Positions 24,708-36,194 of a DNA stretch of 64,000 nt are shown here, piece by piece (positions within the stretch are counted from its first letter, which is position 1; each line of letters begins with the position of its first letter). The DNA lies in assembly GCA_914767715.1 (NCBI GenBank), contig OU612066.1, forward strand, positions 5,153,001-5,217,000. The letters run 5' to 3'. The notes beneath the pieces are model-generated. The model was not told the origin of the DNA. It saw nothing but the letters and a program-made list of their open reading frames with translations, and made no database searches. The translations under genes and the position numbers were made by a program. The DNA comes from Membranipora membranacea (taxonomy: Eukaryota; Bryozoa; Gymnolaemata; Cheilostomatida; Membraniporidae).

Positions 24708-25425
24708 AATAAATAAACTGGCTTTTTAAAACTAGAAAATGAAAAGTTTTTGTGCATTGTGTTTTGATTTAATTTTTATTCTATTTTGTAAAGAAATATT
24801 GGTTATTTTGTACAGGTTTCTTTTCTTGGATAATCAGTATATTAACCTTTCAATTATCAGAACTATGAATGAATTTTCTTACGCCTGTGATATATTTTCA
24901 CCAGTTTTGATTCATTTTTTATACTAATTTTACCTTGAACTTCATTAATTTGCAATGTGTTTTTGCACAAACCATACTTTAAGCATGACATAATATTTCT
25001 ATAACAAAGTGACTAAGTAGTAAGTACATACTAGGTGTGCATAAAAATTCAAAGAAACAACTGGACCTAGGATTCTTTCTAATTCCTTGGCTGAAATATC
25101 AACAATTACGTGCTGTTCAATACAACGAGTAGTCCTATCTGAAATTTTACAAAAACTGTCGACAGAATAAGGACAGGAAATGATTCAGTACCTATTTTGT
25201 TGCCACTGAAAATTTAGCTGGCTTTCATTAACTGTATATTGCTTTGATTTCGTTTTAATTTGTTTTGGTAAATATACCTACTCTTAACTTTTGCTTCTTT
25301 TTCTTGGCAAGCCAGCATAATCAATTTTTTGGTTTTTTGCACTCTTAGTGGGTTTTCTTTAATCTGTGATATTTGTTTTTAGGTTTTGATTCATTACTAA
25401 TTGTTTATCTTTCACCGCATTCATG

Positions 25426-25549
25426 CACAGCCAGCCCTTAAAAGCGTTCAGGATGGCGATCGCGGCCGTAGGCGGTCGTTAAGGGTTAAGGGTTATCGAC
25501 CGCCTACGGCCGCGATCGCCATCCTGAACGCTTTTAAGGGCTGGCTGTG
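25426..25549. mobile_element. 124-bp perfect hairpin MITE with 8-bp target duplication
   Basis: Arms of about 53-55 bp starting CACAGCCAGCCCTTAAAAGC are exact inverse complements around an 18-bp loop. Flanks are CATTCATG on both sides (25418-25425 and 25550-25557), an 8-bp duplication as for hAT. It is very GC-rich compared with its surroundings, and the arms have no mismatches, so it is probably recent. Confidence 0.85.
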
Positions 25550-25779
25550 CATTCATGCATCCTTTTTTTTCTTCTTTTCAACCCTTTAATTTTGCGCCAA
25601 TGCCTTCCCCCCTCCTTCACACCGGACTTTTTGATAATGACATGATAATTTTGTAAGAAATTGGTTTGATACATTACATACTATGTATGAATAAACATAA
25701 CAACAAGCTAATGATCAAAATGCTACTCCAAACAAGGAGTTAGAGACTTTGTATGGATTGATATCTTTCTCCTTCCCCC

Positions 25780-26278
25780 AGGGTTACAATGAATATGAAA
25801 GAACAGAACTTCAACACGCCAGTAAATCTTGGAAAATATCATCCTGAAAGCATCGAATCAAGTTTAGAGTTTTACAGTTTTCTTTTCAACGGACAATGGT
25901 ATTTACTTTTTAGATCTTCAATCTTCAACCCAATTCATACAACGCGGTGATGATGATGGTAACATCATGAGGCTTCTACAAATCAGCAGTAAAAAGTTTC
26001 TCGTTAGATTCAAGAATTTGTTGAAGGTGTATCAGATTGCTGACTATGTTATGAACAATAACTCAAAACAGGATATATTGGTGTGCAAGAAACGTGGTTG
26101 CTGTCCCCAATCTAGTGTAGATCAAGTTTGCTCCATTTTTCCCCCCGTTGGAATTGCCCCCCCCCCTCTACTGACACGCCGTGTCAGTAGAGGGGGGGGG
26201 GCAATTCCAACGGGGGAAAAATGGAGCAAACTTGATCTAAATCTAGTGTACGTTGCATGCAGGACGAAACAGGTTTGA
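25780..26278 (+). pseudogene. Receptor ectodomain fragment (N-terminal part), MITE-disrupted
   Basis: After CCCCCAG, VTMNMKEQNFNTPVN matches the exon starting at 36858. A frame change occurs near 25900; then LDLQSSTQFIQRGDDDGN and ISSKKFLVRFKN follow the 37 kb copy to CKKRGCCPQSSV. There a 122-bp MITE (26118-26239) interrupts it. The frame never recovers. Confidence 0.75.
26118..26239. mobile_element. TAGATCAAG-family MITE with perfect 9-bp target duplication
   Basis: A nearly perfect palindrome; ends TAGATCAAGTTTGCTCCATT and its complement; target duplication AATCTAGTG at 26109-26117 and 26240-26248. The paralog near 37206-37220 is the empty site. A 9-bp duplication suggests Mutator-like mobilisation. 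Confidence 0.85.
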
Positions 26279-26363
26279 TACATTACATACTATGTATAAA
26301 TAAACAACAACAAACTAATGATCAAAATGCTACTCCAAACAAGGAGCTAGAGACTTAAACTCC

Positions 26364-28130
26364 TTGGATGCTTTCTAAGATAATTGCAATAGCATAGATC
26401 AACGCGAATTACTTGCATCTTGAGTTGCTCAATATCTGCGCGATTACAGTGAGTCAAACTGCAAACAAGTATACGCCATCTGACTTGATCTGCATTTTTT
26501 CCTGGTGATGATCACAAGTACCCTACAAGGTCTAGATAACAAAAATCCGGATTCATAAACCTCACCACAAAAACTATCTTCACTCAACTCTACTGAGTAT
26601 ATGGTGACACCCTATATATGGTGACAGCCTATCACAGCAATCAGAGTAGTTTGGTGAGGAAAGTGGTTGATAATGAAATGCTACTAACTGCTATCCCGAC
26701 ACAGTTTAAGCGCTTAAACTACGATCAGAAGTAAAGTTGCTCTATCAATAATTCATAATCCAATAATTTAGTCTTATACAAATTTCTTTCTGTTGTACTC
26801 TCTGTGTAAAGGATGCATGGCTGTATTCTCACTTACTATCACTATAGGTTTAACTATACCATAAATTGAGTCTATAGGCTACCTGTAAGCAGAGAAATAA
26901 ATTGTTTAGTACAGAAAAAACCTTTTTATTCTTTCTTTCTTTCTGTATTTGCTTCTAAAAACAAGACATGCCAAATATTATCGGGTTCACTAGAAATGAT
27001 AAGTTGCCCTCTCCCAACCAATATGGGCATGTGACCTTGTAACTTAGAACCATTTGTTAACAAACTTCTGATAGTTGACTATTTTTGGCACCTGTCAAAC
27101 AGGAAACAGTCATTACTCCAGCAGTGGGAAGATTAAATGTGTTAAGTTCTACCAATTTCTTCGCGATGGCATTCATTTGTTCGTCAATTCTGCACTGAAT
27201 CTTAGTAGATGGCAAGTACCCGGTCAGTCAAAAAAATATATCAGTGGCGTTGATGGTCACTCTCCACTATAAATGTGTGAATCCAAATTTTCCCCCATAT
27301 TCTTTAGGATCATGAGAAAGAAAAAAATACTAATCATTTCCCTTCATCATTCCCATTCCTTACATTGTTGGTGTCAATGTTAATCCATAATGATATCTAC
27401 AGAAAAAAATGGTATGATCCAAAGCCTTTTTGTGTGAGAGCATACATACACTTGTACATGTGGAATAAGCTCTGTGTTTTTTCAACATAAGCATTGCCAT
27501 AATTTCCACACATTTAAAACATCTACTCTTATTAACATTGGGAATATGCTCAAGGTTATGATGCAAACTTCAAATGTCGCTCAAGGATGTCAATAATAAA
27601 AATGATTGTAGATTGACAATCACGTATATCTATATATATATAAAGAATAACATGTATTTTGTAAACCAAGAGTTGTTTATTACTGTGTCTAATCTCAACT
27701 GGGGAATGATGATGTGTCAATATTTTGATTACAAAAATGTCGAGGCTTAGTCTACTAGTGACTAGTGACGGACCGACCCCCCTCCTCCCCCTACTAGACT
27801 TACAGAAAACATCTGATAGAGCCGTGCAGTTGCCTCTTCTCCACCTGAGTCTTGTTGCATTTCACAGTCAGCCTTTTTGCAAGAATTTACAACATAAAGG
27901 ACATGGCATACAGAACAGGCATTCCCATCCATATTGAAGTGATCAGAGATTATTTATTACCCAATTAATCTTCATTCATTCATTCATTCATCGTTTATTA
28001 CAGTCTCATGTTTGAGAAATATTTTGTTTTCGCTGAGCAATAAAAGTTATGGTGTAAACAATTAAAAGTTTTGGTCTGGATGGTTGTAAAAATTAAAAAA
28101 AATAAATAAATAGTAAGAATTATCACTAGT
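26364..28130. other. Non-coding stretch with simple repeats
   Basis: Contains a diverged foldback half at 26660-26725, (CTTT)n at 26931-26944, (TA)n near 27628-27642 and (CATT)n at 27970-27991. The last lies at the 3' side of the minus-strand retrotransposon and may be its tail. No supported exon. Confidence 0.5.
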
Positions 28131-28133
28131 TGG

Positions 28134-28772
28134 CTAAAAAAGTATACTATTTAACTTCCGCACACAGAGGGATCGGAAACAGTCAGTTCGTATGTTTACC
28201 CTCGTTTTGATTGCTCTGTATCGACCAGACGGAAGTTTATCGAATGTAAATACTGGGTCAGCGTGGTCAGTAGCTACGAGTCTGAGGCATCTTGTTCTCA
28301 TCACTCTTTCGTATATTGCCTCGATGGTGTCAAACTTGCAGCTACCTAGATAGCCTGCGAGGCTTATAATTTTATTGAGCGATTTCCTAGATGACAAGTA
28401 TAAGTGGCCATATAGAGTGCTAAGGTGGTACAAAAATATACATTCAATAAAAGTAGTATAGCATTGCATTCTAAGAGGCACAGCTATATGCATTGAATAC
28501 AGCTTCTTCATGATGTAAAGTCTCTTGCGGGCTTTCTTGATGACTTCGATGGAATATTCTTGGAACTTAAGCTTTTTGTCAATAATAGTGCCTAAGTATT
28601 TAAAACTGTCAACCTGCTCTACATTATTACCATTGATAACTAAGCTATCATGTACAGGATGGTCTCTAAGATTGCACAATACAAGCTCCTTTGTCTTTGA
28701 CACATTCAAAAATAGATCATTATCATGACACCAACCAGCCAAATCTTGGGCAGCATTACCCATACCAGACAC
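28134..28772 (-). mobile_element. 5'-truncated non-LTR retrotransposon, C-terminal RT ORF
   Basis: A 212-residue open frame with WCHDNDLFLNVSKTKELV and SFKYLGTIIDKKLKF, the thumb region downstream of the YADD palm in CR1/Jockey-like reverse transcriptases, then the Cys-rich C-terminal region. The RT catalytic motifs and endonuclease are missing. It is intact over this length but cannot work alone. The (AATG)n microsatellite downstream on its strand fits the terminal repeats of CR1/L2-type elements. Confidence 0.85.
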
Positions 28773-29123
28773 CTGTTATTATGCAAATCTCACTGTGGTA
28801 TGATTTCTGTCGCCTTCAAATTTTTGACAAGCGCAGGGTCACCATTTATCGTTTTAAAGCCCTCAAAAACTATACAGGCTCGTAAGGTCTCCAAAATCTC
28901 ACAATTTTTCTGGAATTATAAGAATTATTTTGAAGATTGATTATCAATTTTGAAGTTGCCCCTTTACCATAGACTCCAAGTCTAACAGTGTTTATTGCAC
29001 ATTATTACTTCACCCTGATTGTTTTTACTACTTTTAATTCTTGATTGGATGCCAATAAAAGAGTCTGGAACAGTAAACGTTATGAGAGTCAGGCCAATGT
29101 CTATGCTGATAGTGGTATCTATC

Positions 29124-29244
29124 TAGACCAAGTTTGGTCCATTTGCCTGCATTTCGAGTCGCTCCTGATCCACTGGTCACACCGCGGCGTGACCAGGTGG
29201 AAGGGAGCAACAGGAATGCAGGCAATTGGATCAAACTTGTTCTA
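29124..29244. mobile_element. TAGATCAAG-family MITE with perfect 9-bp target duplication
   Basis: 121 bp; inverted ends TAGACCAAGTTTGGTCCATT and AATTGGATCAAACTTGTTCTA. The duplicated target is GTATCTATC at 29115-29123 and 29245-29253. The centre has a second small palindrome, GGTCACACCGCGGCGTGACC. Confidence 0.85.
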
Positions 29245-29669
29245 GTATCTATCTACCATATTTGGGTGATAAGTCACACATTTATTTATTTATTAATTCA
29301 TTGAGGCTTTCTAAAAGTTTTTGATTAGAGTAAATTAAAAACAACTTGTTGAGCACACATACATTAACAAAGATATAGAAAAATGAGTTGAATAAAAAGA
29401 TGTAAGTGTAGGGTGTTACCTACTACATGCTAGAGCTCTTACCTGATAGTAGAACACAGTGGCTCCTTGTGTGTGCCATATGACTGCTCATGGATAAACA
29501 ACAGCTCTATATCGTTCTGGGTAGGAGTGAGTATACTGTCCAGTCTTACACATCAAAATCACCACAAATTAAATCTAAAAAGAAATAAATTGCACTAGCC
29601 GATGTAATCTCAACAAAATAAGTTGGCTGGGTTCATATACATGTAAAGAGGGCAGTCAACAGAACTTAA

Positions 29670-30046
29670 AGGGCAACCAAGGTTTCAAACAACTTTTCAT
29701 TGATGGCCATTGATTAATAGCAGATTGCACCTTCTGCATGGGGAAAAAGACAAAATATAATTCGGATGATTATTCAGCCAGAATTCTTGTGAAACATTTC
29801 TTCAATCAGGTACTCAAACCCAGCTAAAAGAGAATACCACATAGCAGTTTCCTGTTCCTGTTATTATTTTGCCTGTGCTCTATAATTATTACAGCAAAGT
29901 CTTGGAACGTCCCCTAAGCTGAAGTGTTACCCAGCTTAGAGTCAGCAACTACTTTGAGTTTTGCATCGCGTAATGCACAAAGCTGATGCTGCCCAGCACA
30001 TTATTTGCTACCCATTAATGCATTGCTGCGAAACCTTGGTTGCCCT
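29670..30046. mobile_element. 377-bp TTAA-type MITE, copy A
   Basis: Ends AGGGCAACCAAGGTTTC and complement, with TTAA on both sides (29666-29669 and 30047-30050). A TTAA target is the mark of piggyBac- or Kolobok-type elements. No coding capacity. Confidence 0.85.
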
Positions 30047-30205
30047 TTAAGCTCAGTCACCACATTAACTATGTGTGCCTGTTAACTCATTTTCATGTCA
30101 AAATAATGTTGAGTTATCTGGGAAACCATCACCCCTCCCTCACTCAAAGTATTCTTCAGGTACACCACCAATGACCAAAACAGGAAATAGCGGGTTAAGA
30201 TCTAA

Positions 30206-30582
30206 AGGGCAACCAAGGTTTCGCAGCAATGCATTAGTGGATAGGAAATAATGTGCTGGGCAGCATCAGCTTTGTGCATTACGCGATGCAAAACTCAAAG
30301 TAGTTGCTGACTCTAAGCTGGGTAACACTTCAGTTTAGGGGAGGTTCCAAGACTTTGCTGTAATGATTATAGAGCACAGGCTAAATAATAACAGGAACAG
30401 GAAACTGCTATGTGGTATTCTCTTTTAGCTGAGTTTGAGTGCCTGATGGAAGAAATGTTTCACAAGAATTCTGGCTGAATAATCATCCGAATTTTATTTT
30501 GACTTTTTCCCCATGCAGAAGGTGCAATCTGCTATTAATCAATGGCCATCAATGAGAAGTTGTTTGAAACCTTGGTTGCCCT
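30206..30582. mobile_element. 377-bp TTAA-type MITE, copy B (inverted)
   Basis: Same length and sequence as copy A but in the opposite orientation, 159 bp away. The right flank is TTAA (30583-30586); the left flank is CTAA, one change from TTAA. The pair forms a large inverted repeat, 29666-30586. Confidence 0.85.
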
Positions 30583-30589
30583 TTAAGAC

Positions 30590-31997
30590 ATTAGTGGTAT
30601 TAGCAGAGAAATCAATGATCCCGGTCCTACTAAATTGTTTATTTGAATATCTCATCAGATGGAGGGCACTGTTTTACACACACCTGTTTATGTGAAGCAG
30701 AACCAGGAAGGGCTGCTGTTGCATTTAAATTGATGCATGAATAAGAGATTATCTCTGACCACAAGTCCTAACAAAGACCTGACATACATTATCTCTATTA
30801 CCAAATGTTTAATCCTCACCTTCCATTGAGTTCAAAACAAGTGTGAGGTGTGGCAACAGATGGTTTTAGCTGGTACGTAATTAATTGCTTGGCAACACTT
30901 AAAACACAGAAGTCAAGCTGGAATAATTATTGATCAAATCGCAGCTTAGGGACAGACTGCCATGTCACATTACACCAATCAAAATCAGCAAAGCTTTCAG
31001 TAATCATAAAAAGGGGTTGCTAAATGCAGCAAAAAATTACCTCAACACAATTGCGTAGCAGGATATCATTATGTCACCGGAGGGTGCAGTTTACATAATC
31101 TCAAGTGGAACAACAGGCTGGGATTAATCTGGAAAGACATAATCTTGTGTGCTCTCTTTTGTTTCCACTTTTTACCCAATAGGATGACAATAAGAAAGTC
31201 CCGTCTGCCCTTTGGTTTACAAATCCTGGCCAAAAGTGCAGATTTAATAATATGAGGAAAAGGTTTCATGCGTCAATGACAATCGAGGATCGGTGTTGCT
31301 ACCCAGGCTAAGGAATAACTTTAAGATTACCTCTTACCACAATCCCTAAATAAAGGCCTGGCATGAAAAATCACTCAGATGTTGATAATATAGCGCACCT
31401 TCATTTGAAGGTGTTTTGAAAGATCCCATTCAGCATGGCTCCTTTAACCTCTTACAAAAAAAAAACATTCATCATTAACCAAATATCATAACCAACTGGA
31501 AATAAAATATCAAATACCCAAAAGTGAATATCTTAATAACACTGCATGAGCTGATTACCTGAGCAGGCTGTATGTAGTAGTAGAGTATTACATATAGGAG
31601 AAGTGTCTAGCTGTACACTTTTGCTTCATCAGACAAGAAATGAGACTGTTTCTGTGGCAAACTCAAATTTTGATGCCTTTATCCTTCTTGGGTAATTTTA
31701 TTTTTATTCACAAACATCACAAAAGTTACAGAACCACAAGTTATAAATTACAGGATACACTTTGTTAAGAAATTCATAACCTCCGATCTGGTTTTCATAA
31801 TATCCGTTATGGCCAAACAAAGCATACTCAAATTAAAATCTCTTGCTTTCAAACCAAATTTACAAAGAACAAAGCTTATCTGGTGGAAATTCATTAATTT
31901 TAATTACCCTTTATACCAAACTAAACACCTGAAAAATGTGAACTATCTATCGCATTGAAATAACATTCAAGAAGGTATGAAGATCAGACCCTCTACC
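30590..31997. other. Non-coding stretch, nothing recognised
   Basis: AT-rich sequence without exon-like open frames, RNA-gene patterns or clear repeats. It precedes the secreted-protein gene at 31998. Confidence 0.4.
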
Positions 31998-34604
31998 ATG
32001 CTTTTCAAAATGGAGCATATCTTATTTATTTTAGCAGGTGAGCCTGATAAAACCTCACAGTTCAACAATATTGATCAACAGTCATGATTAACAATGAACC
32101 TGTCATATGCTGTGATAATGAATCATATCTGTTTTTCTAAATATGCTATCTTAATGTACTTGATTTCAAAGTAGTTTGTATTGCACCTTTTTTATTTTTG
32201 TCTCATTAGCAGGGGCAGATTGTAGTTTTAACCGCAAAAATGATTATCATATTCCTACACTTCTAGGAGGAATTTTGTCACAATTCCTATAATTATGTCA
32301 TTTTTCAGTTTTAGTAAGTCAATTCTATGCTGAGTACTGCTCGACACTCAGAATATCAGAGAACGACGGTTCCTATGGGCATCATATGAGAATCAAAAGA
32401 TCTCATTTTTTTCTGGTAGCCGATCCAACATCTCAAGAAATTGTCACTCTTCAATATCATAATGAAGGTAAGTTCCTGGTTTCTAAGTTACTAGTACAAT
32501 AATTTGTATGCAAAATCAGTCAACCACGCCTACTACAGCATAATATACAAAAACATATTGATATGTTTGGTAATATCATACTAAGTCAACCAACTATGTG
32601 CCACATTGTAACATTGCACAAATTCTAGGATCCCTGACTTATTGACCTTTAGAGGCGCAAGGGGACGGGGCTCTGAGGTTACACTGGACCTCATACGCCC
32701 TTTATGTCATCACAATTTAGTTAGAGGTGTATAACAAGTAAAGTTTGATCCCAGGCATTTTTCTCTCATTCACATAGTGCATTACTTGTTATGCACCATA
32801 ATAAATAATACACCAAATTTAGACCAGGGAAAACTGGCAAGTCATTACTGATACCGCCTACAAGATTTGAAATCTGGACATCTAGATTAAAGAATCCATA
32901 TAGTAGATATACTGAATATCTAGGTTGTAGTGTTAGAAAAGATCCCCCAACCACCTACCAACCATCTTCAACACAAGTCAAATCCAACGAAGTTGGTTCT
33001 CAAAGCATTGTTTAAATTTTGAAATCAGCTGGTTGCTGCCAGCCTGCCATTAATCAATGCCTGGTCTCTCTTTGATTGTAGCAACTTATGATCAGTATGT
33101 GATCTTTGATATATATGAACTGGACGGAGACGATTCTGGAAGAGAATTCATAATTTTACACATTCATAATGTGAAGCGGGATTATAAGACTAATCGATTC
33201 GTTTATTACTCTGAAGGACAATTGACAGCAGATCCATTTGGAAACAGACTGATAGCAACGGTATTGTGTAGTTATCGAATGAGTCATTATGTAGGAATGT
33301 AATGCATTGGCACTATGTTGTCAATACTCACAAACTGCCACCATCTTTGAAGCCTGGCTACTCTTTATTTCGTAAAGGCATAAGGGTTTCTTTAACTATG
33401 TATGGGCGTGCAAACACACTATGAACCGCCAATATTTGTAGTCCGTTCCGCAGGGACCTGGCTAGGATGAATGGTGTGCAAGTACCAAATCAGAAATGAC
33501 TGCCAGCGCCGGGAATTGAACATGACCCTGAGGGTTACAAGTTCGCACCCTTCTCCATTGGACCACTCCTGGCAGCTTTATTTTTATTAAATTTGTGTAA
33601 TGCTTTTTATATCAGACCTGGCCTGAGGTATTGTAGTTTATGTTGTATTTTACGCAGCCAATATAAAGCTGCATTTTTACTGCAGTTTATCGGATGTAGC
33701 TTTATTTGTCAGATTCTTATAAGCCATCATTGGGAGTAACCAAAAATTTGTTATTTGACATTGTCATAAAACGCAATTTTTTGGTTATATATTGCTTTTA
33801 TAATAGAAAAATCTTACCAAGTAATTTGACCGGAAAATCCATCCGAAATAGGTTATATAAATGCAGCTTTACAGTTGAATGGTATGGAGTGAAGGTTATA
33901 TTTGTTAAAATTTTGTTTCACAAATATTTATGTCTGTTTCAGCCCGGTTTAAAGCATGCAGCCAAAAATGTTTCCATGTGTGACAACATTGTGTTTGAGG
34001 TTATTGGTGGACTACGGGGATTCAAACTTATAAAACATAACAGTAAGTTTGTTATTAGAATGTCTGCATTGACACACAAAGCAGGTGTTTTCCATCAGAT
34101 TGCATTGTTTAATCAGTTTTTTTTTATCTGAATTTTGTGGTATTGTCACGAAACCCAGCTTCTTATTTGATGTCAATGATGGTCTATAAAAAAGCAAGAA
34201 TCTGAGCAAACAGAAAAATCTATGGGAAGCTATTTAAATGTGTAAATGAACTTCTAGAGTATCTGTGTACTATGCTTGAATCTGGGGCTCTAATCACTGT
34301 AACAGGATAATATAATGATTGGCTAGCTCTCTGTTGCACAACACACACAAACAAGAATTCTAAACTAATATTTTTTGATAGGCTGATTTAATTGTAAGCT
34401 GTTAGGGAGTAGAATCTGTCATATTATATATACTCATTAGTGATCTCCGATGTCATTTACAGAATACATGTTTTGACTTTTTTTTTACTTTTTGCAGGGT
34501 CCAGGGAGCAAAGTGTAGTCTGTGCTGTGGAAAGTAGACGAAATATGAAAGTGAGGCTAACTGGTATTAAATTCTGTTCGCCACAGACTGAATATACACT
34601 CTAG
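31998..34604 (+). CDS. Small secreted protein of unknown family, about six exons
   Basis: First exon 31998-32037 encodes MLFKMEHILFILA, a signal-peptide core ending at a GTGAGC donor. An acceptor at about 32209-32212 opens GADCSFNRKNDYH (this exon's 3' end is not resolved). Later exons: 32309-32467 (FYAEYCSTLRISE, ending EIVTLQYHNE), 33082-33260 (ATYDQYVIFDIYELDGD, ending FGNRLIAT), 33943-34042 (CDNIVFEVIGGLRGFKL), 34498-34604 (SVVCAVESRR, ending KFCSPQTEYTL and TAG). Exons 3 to 6 join in phase. The alternating hydrophobic pattern suggests an all-beta fold with a few cysteines. I do not recognise the family. It lies upstream of the receptor gene on the same strand and might be separate or related by duplication. 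Confidence 0.6.
33360..33590 (-). mobile_element. tRNA-derived SINE or tRNA pseudogene
   Basis: On the minus strand CTGCCAG and CTGGCAG form a perfect 7-bp acceptor stem around an A-box-like TGGTCCAATGG and a B-box-like TGTTCAATTCCC. An ACTTGTAAC loop (anticodon TGT, Thr) is visible, but the anticodon and T stems do not pair. It extends into a non-tRNA body towards 33360. It sits between exons 4 and 5 of the secreted-protein gene. Confidence 0.5.
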
Positions 34605-36194
34605 ATTGTTATATTGCTGTAGAGGTTGATTAAACTCTCCGACTCTACATTATTATTTCATCATTACATTAGGTATCCAATAAGAACACTTAAATTTTAC
34701 CAACTTTCTAGCGTAGGAACAAATTGTGGTTTCTTACTCAAAACTTTACAAAAAAAGGAAATATATTGATGTGAACGAAAGAGATTAAGTTTATCCATGT
34801 AATATAAGAGCAAACATTAACATTATATCACATTTGACGATTTGGCAAAGGCTGAAATAAAGTGCTCTTGATAAAGCTTGGTCATTACCACAAAGTGAAG
34901 GAACATAAAACCAAAACCAGGATATGGCGGCTATATGTGTGAGGTAAGAATACACATCCCTTTGATCAGATTATAAATCAGTGCCACAAAACTTTACTTG
35001 CAGCTCACTCTGGTGGCGTCGGAAAATTGAAACCCTTAGTATGATAATGTAGACTCTTGCAGTTTGGCTCTTTCAGAGTTGTGGCACCTGTTAAAAGGTA
35101 TAGTAATGACACCAACCAGTTATATTCTTTCGTATGTCATTGGAAAGCTCTCAACATCAGGATCTCGAAAAACTCATTTTTTTTACGTTACTTCATATAT
35201 ATGACATGATGTCATGTCAAAATCCTGAAGATGCAATCTTGTTCTCATGATAACTTTTGAACTACTGGTGATAGAATTATGATTTAGTCAATATTCACAC
35301 CTCTTTAAACTATTTGCTCTAGAATATATTTCACTACAATTTCTTTATTCTAAGGTTTATTTTTATTGATCTTGCAAAATTGTAACATCAAAACTGTATT
35401 TTAGTAGAAATAAGTATGCATTGATCACGAATGAGCTGAAAATGGCTCTGTGAAATTTTTAAAGCTCTGTCCTCCCCCTTATGACAAGCTGTAACTAGCT
35501 AAGATTACGCATCTTATACTTGATGCATCAAAATTGATTAATATATATTTGCATCAATTCATTTGATATCGTTATGCATAGATATATGTGAACTGATTTT
35601 CTTGCCTAATTTTTCGGGTGTATAGCACTGTACGAACAACATTCGATAAGAAATGATATTGTTCCCAATAAAAATTTATCTGACAAGCCAACCTTGATAT
35701 CAAGGTGGAAGAAAAAATACTACTCAGGACATATTTTTGGGGAGAAACTATGGTAGTATTTTTTTGTTGTTTTTGTATCATATTGATAGCCATCGAAGTA
35801 TTCCCAATGCCTAGACATGAACAAGCACATGATGTGGTAGGGCACTTTTTTGCTAAATCTCGCTTTGGTTTGACAACGCCTCAGAAATATTATACTAAGC
35901 CAGTGTATTGATCATAAGAGAATATTGACAGTAAAGGAAAGATTTTGATTCTACCATCAATTGATTGAAAGTTATCTTTGGAACAGCCAAATAAAATGTA
36001 AAATGATAAAATGACATCATTGAAATTTGATTTTCTGCGATTCTGACATTGAAAGCTTTTAGATGGTATACAAAACAATATGTGCACCTGAGTTTTTGTT
36101 AGCTCAAATTGTTCATACCAAGTGAAATTATTATGATAATCCTTTATATTTGTTGAATTATAAATAGAGTTATCATTTTTCTACTATACAGTTG
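34605..36194. other. Intergenic stretch, nothing recognised
   Basis: AT-rich spacer between the secreted-protein gene and the receptor gene. Open frames of 60-75 codons are scattered on both strands without splice context or family resemblance. Confidence 0.4.

Larger units (their letters stand above)
25664..26363. repeat. Direct repeats of about 90 bp flanking a receptor exon fragment
   Basis: 25664-25754 and 26273-26363 are near-identical (GTTTGATACATTACATACTA, AATGCTACTCCAAACAAGGA). They bracket exactly the receptor exon piece 25780-26272. Confidence 0.8.

Noticed and set aside
25478-25498. Telomere-like TTAAGGG repeat
   Set aside because: Only two units, in the loop of a transposon hairpin, and not the animal TTAGGG sequence.
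33513-33588. Functional tRNA-Thr on the minus strand
   Set aside because: The 7-bp acceptor stem is perfect, but the anticodon stem and T stem do not pair.
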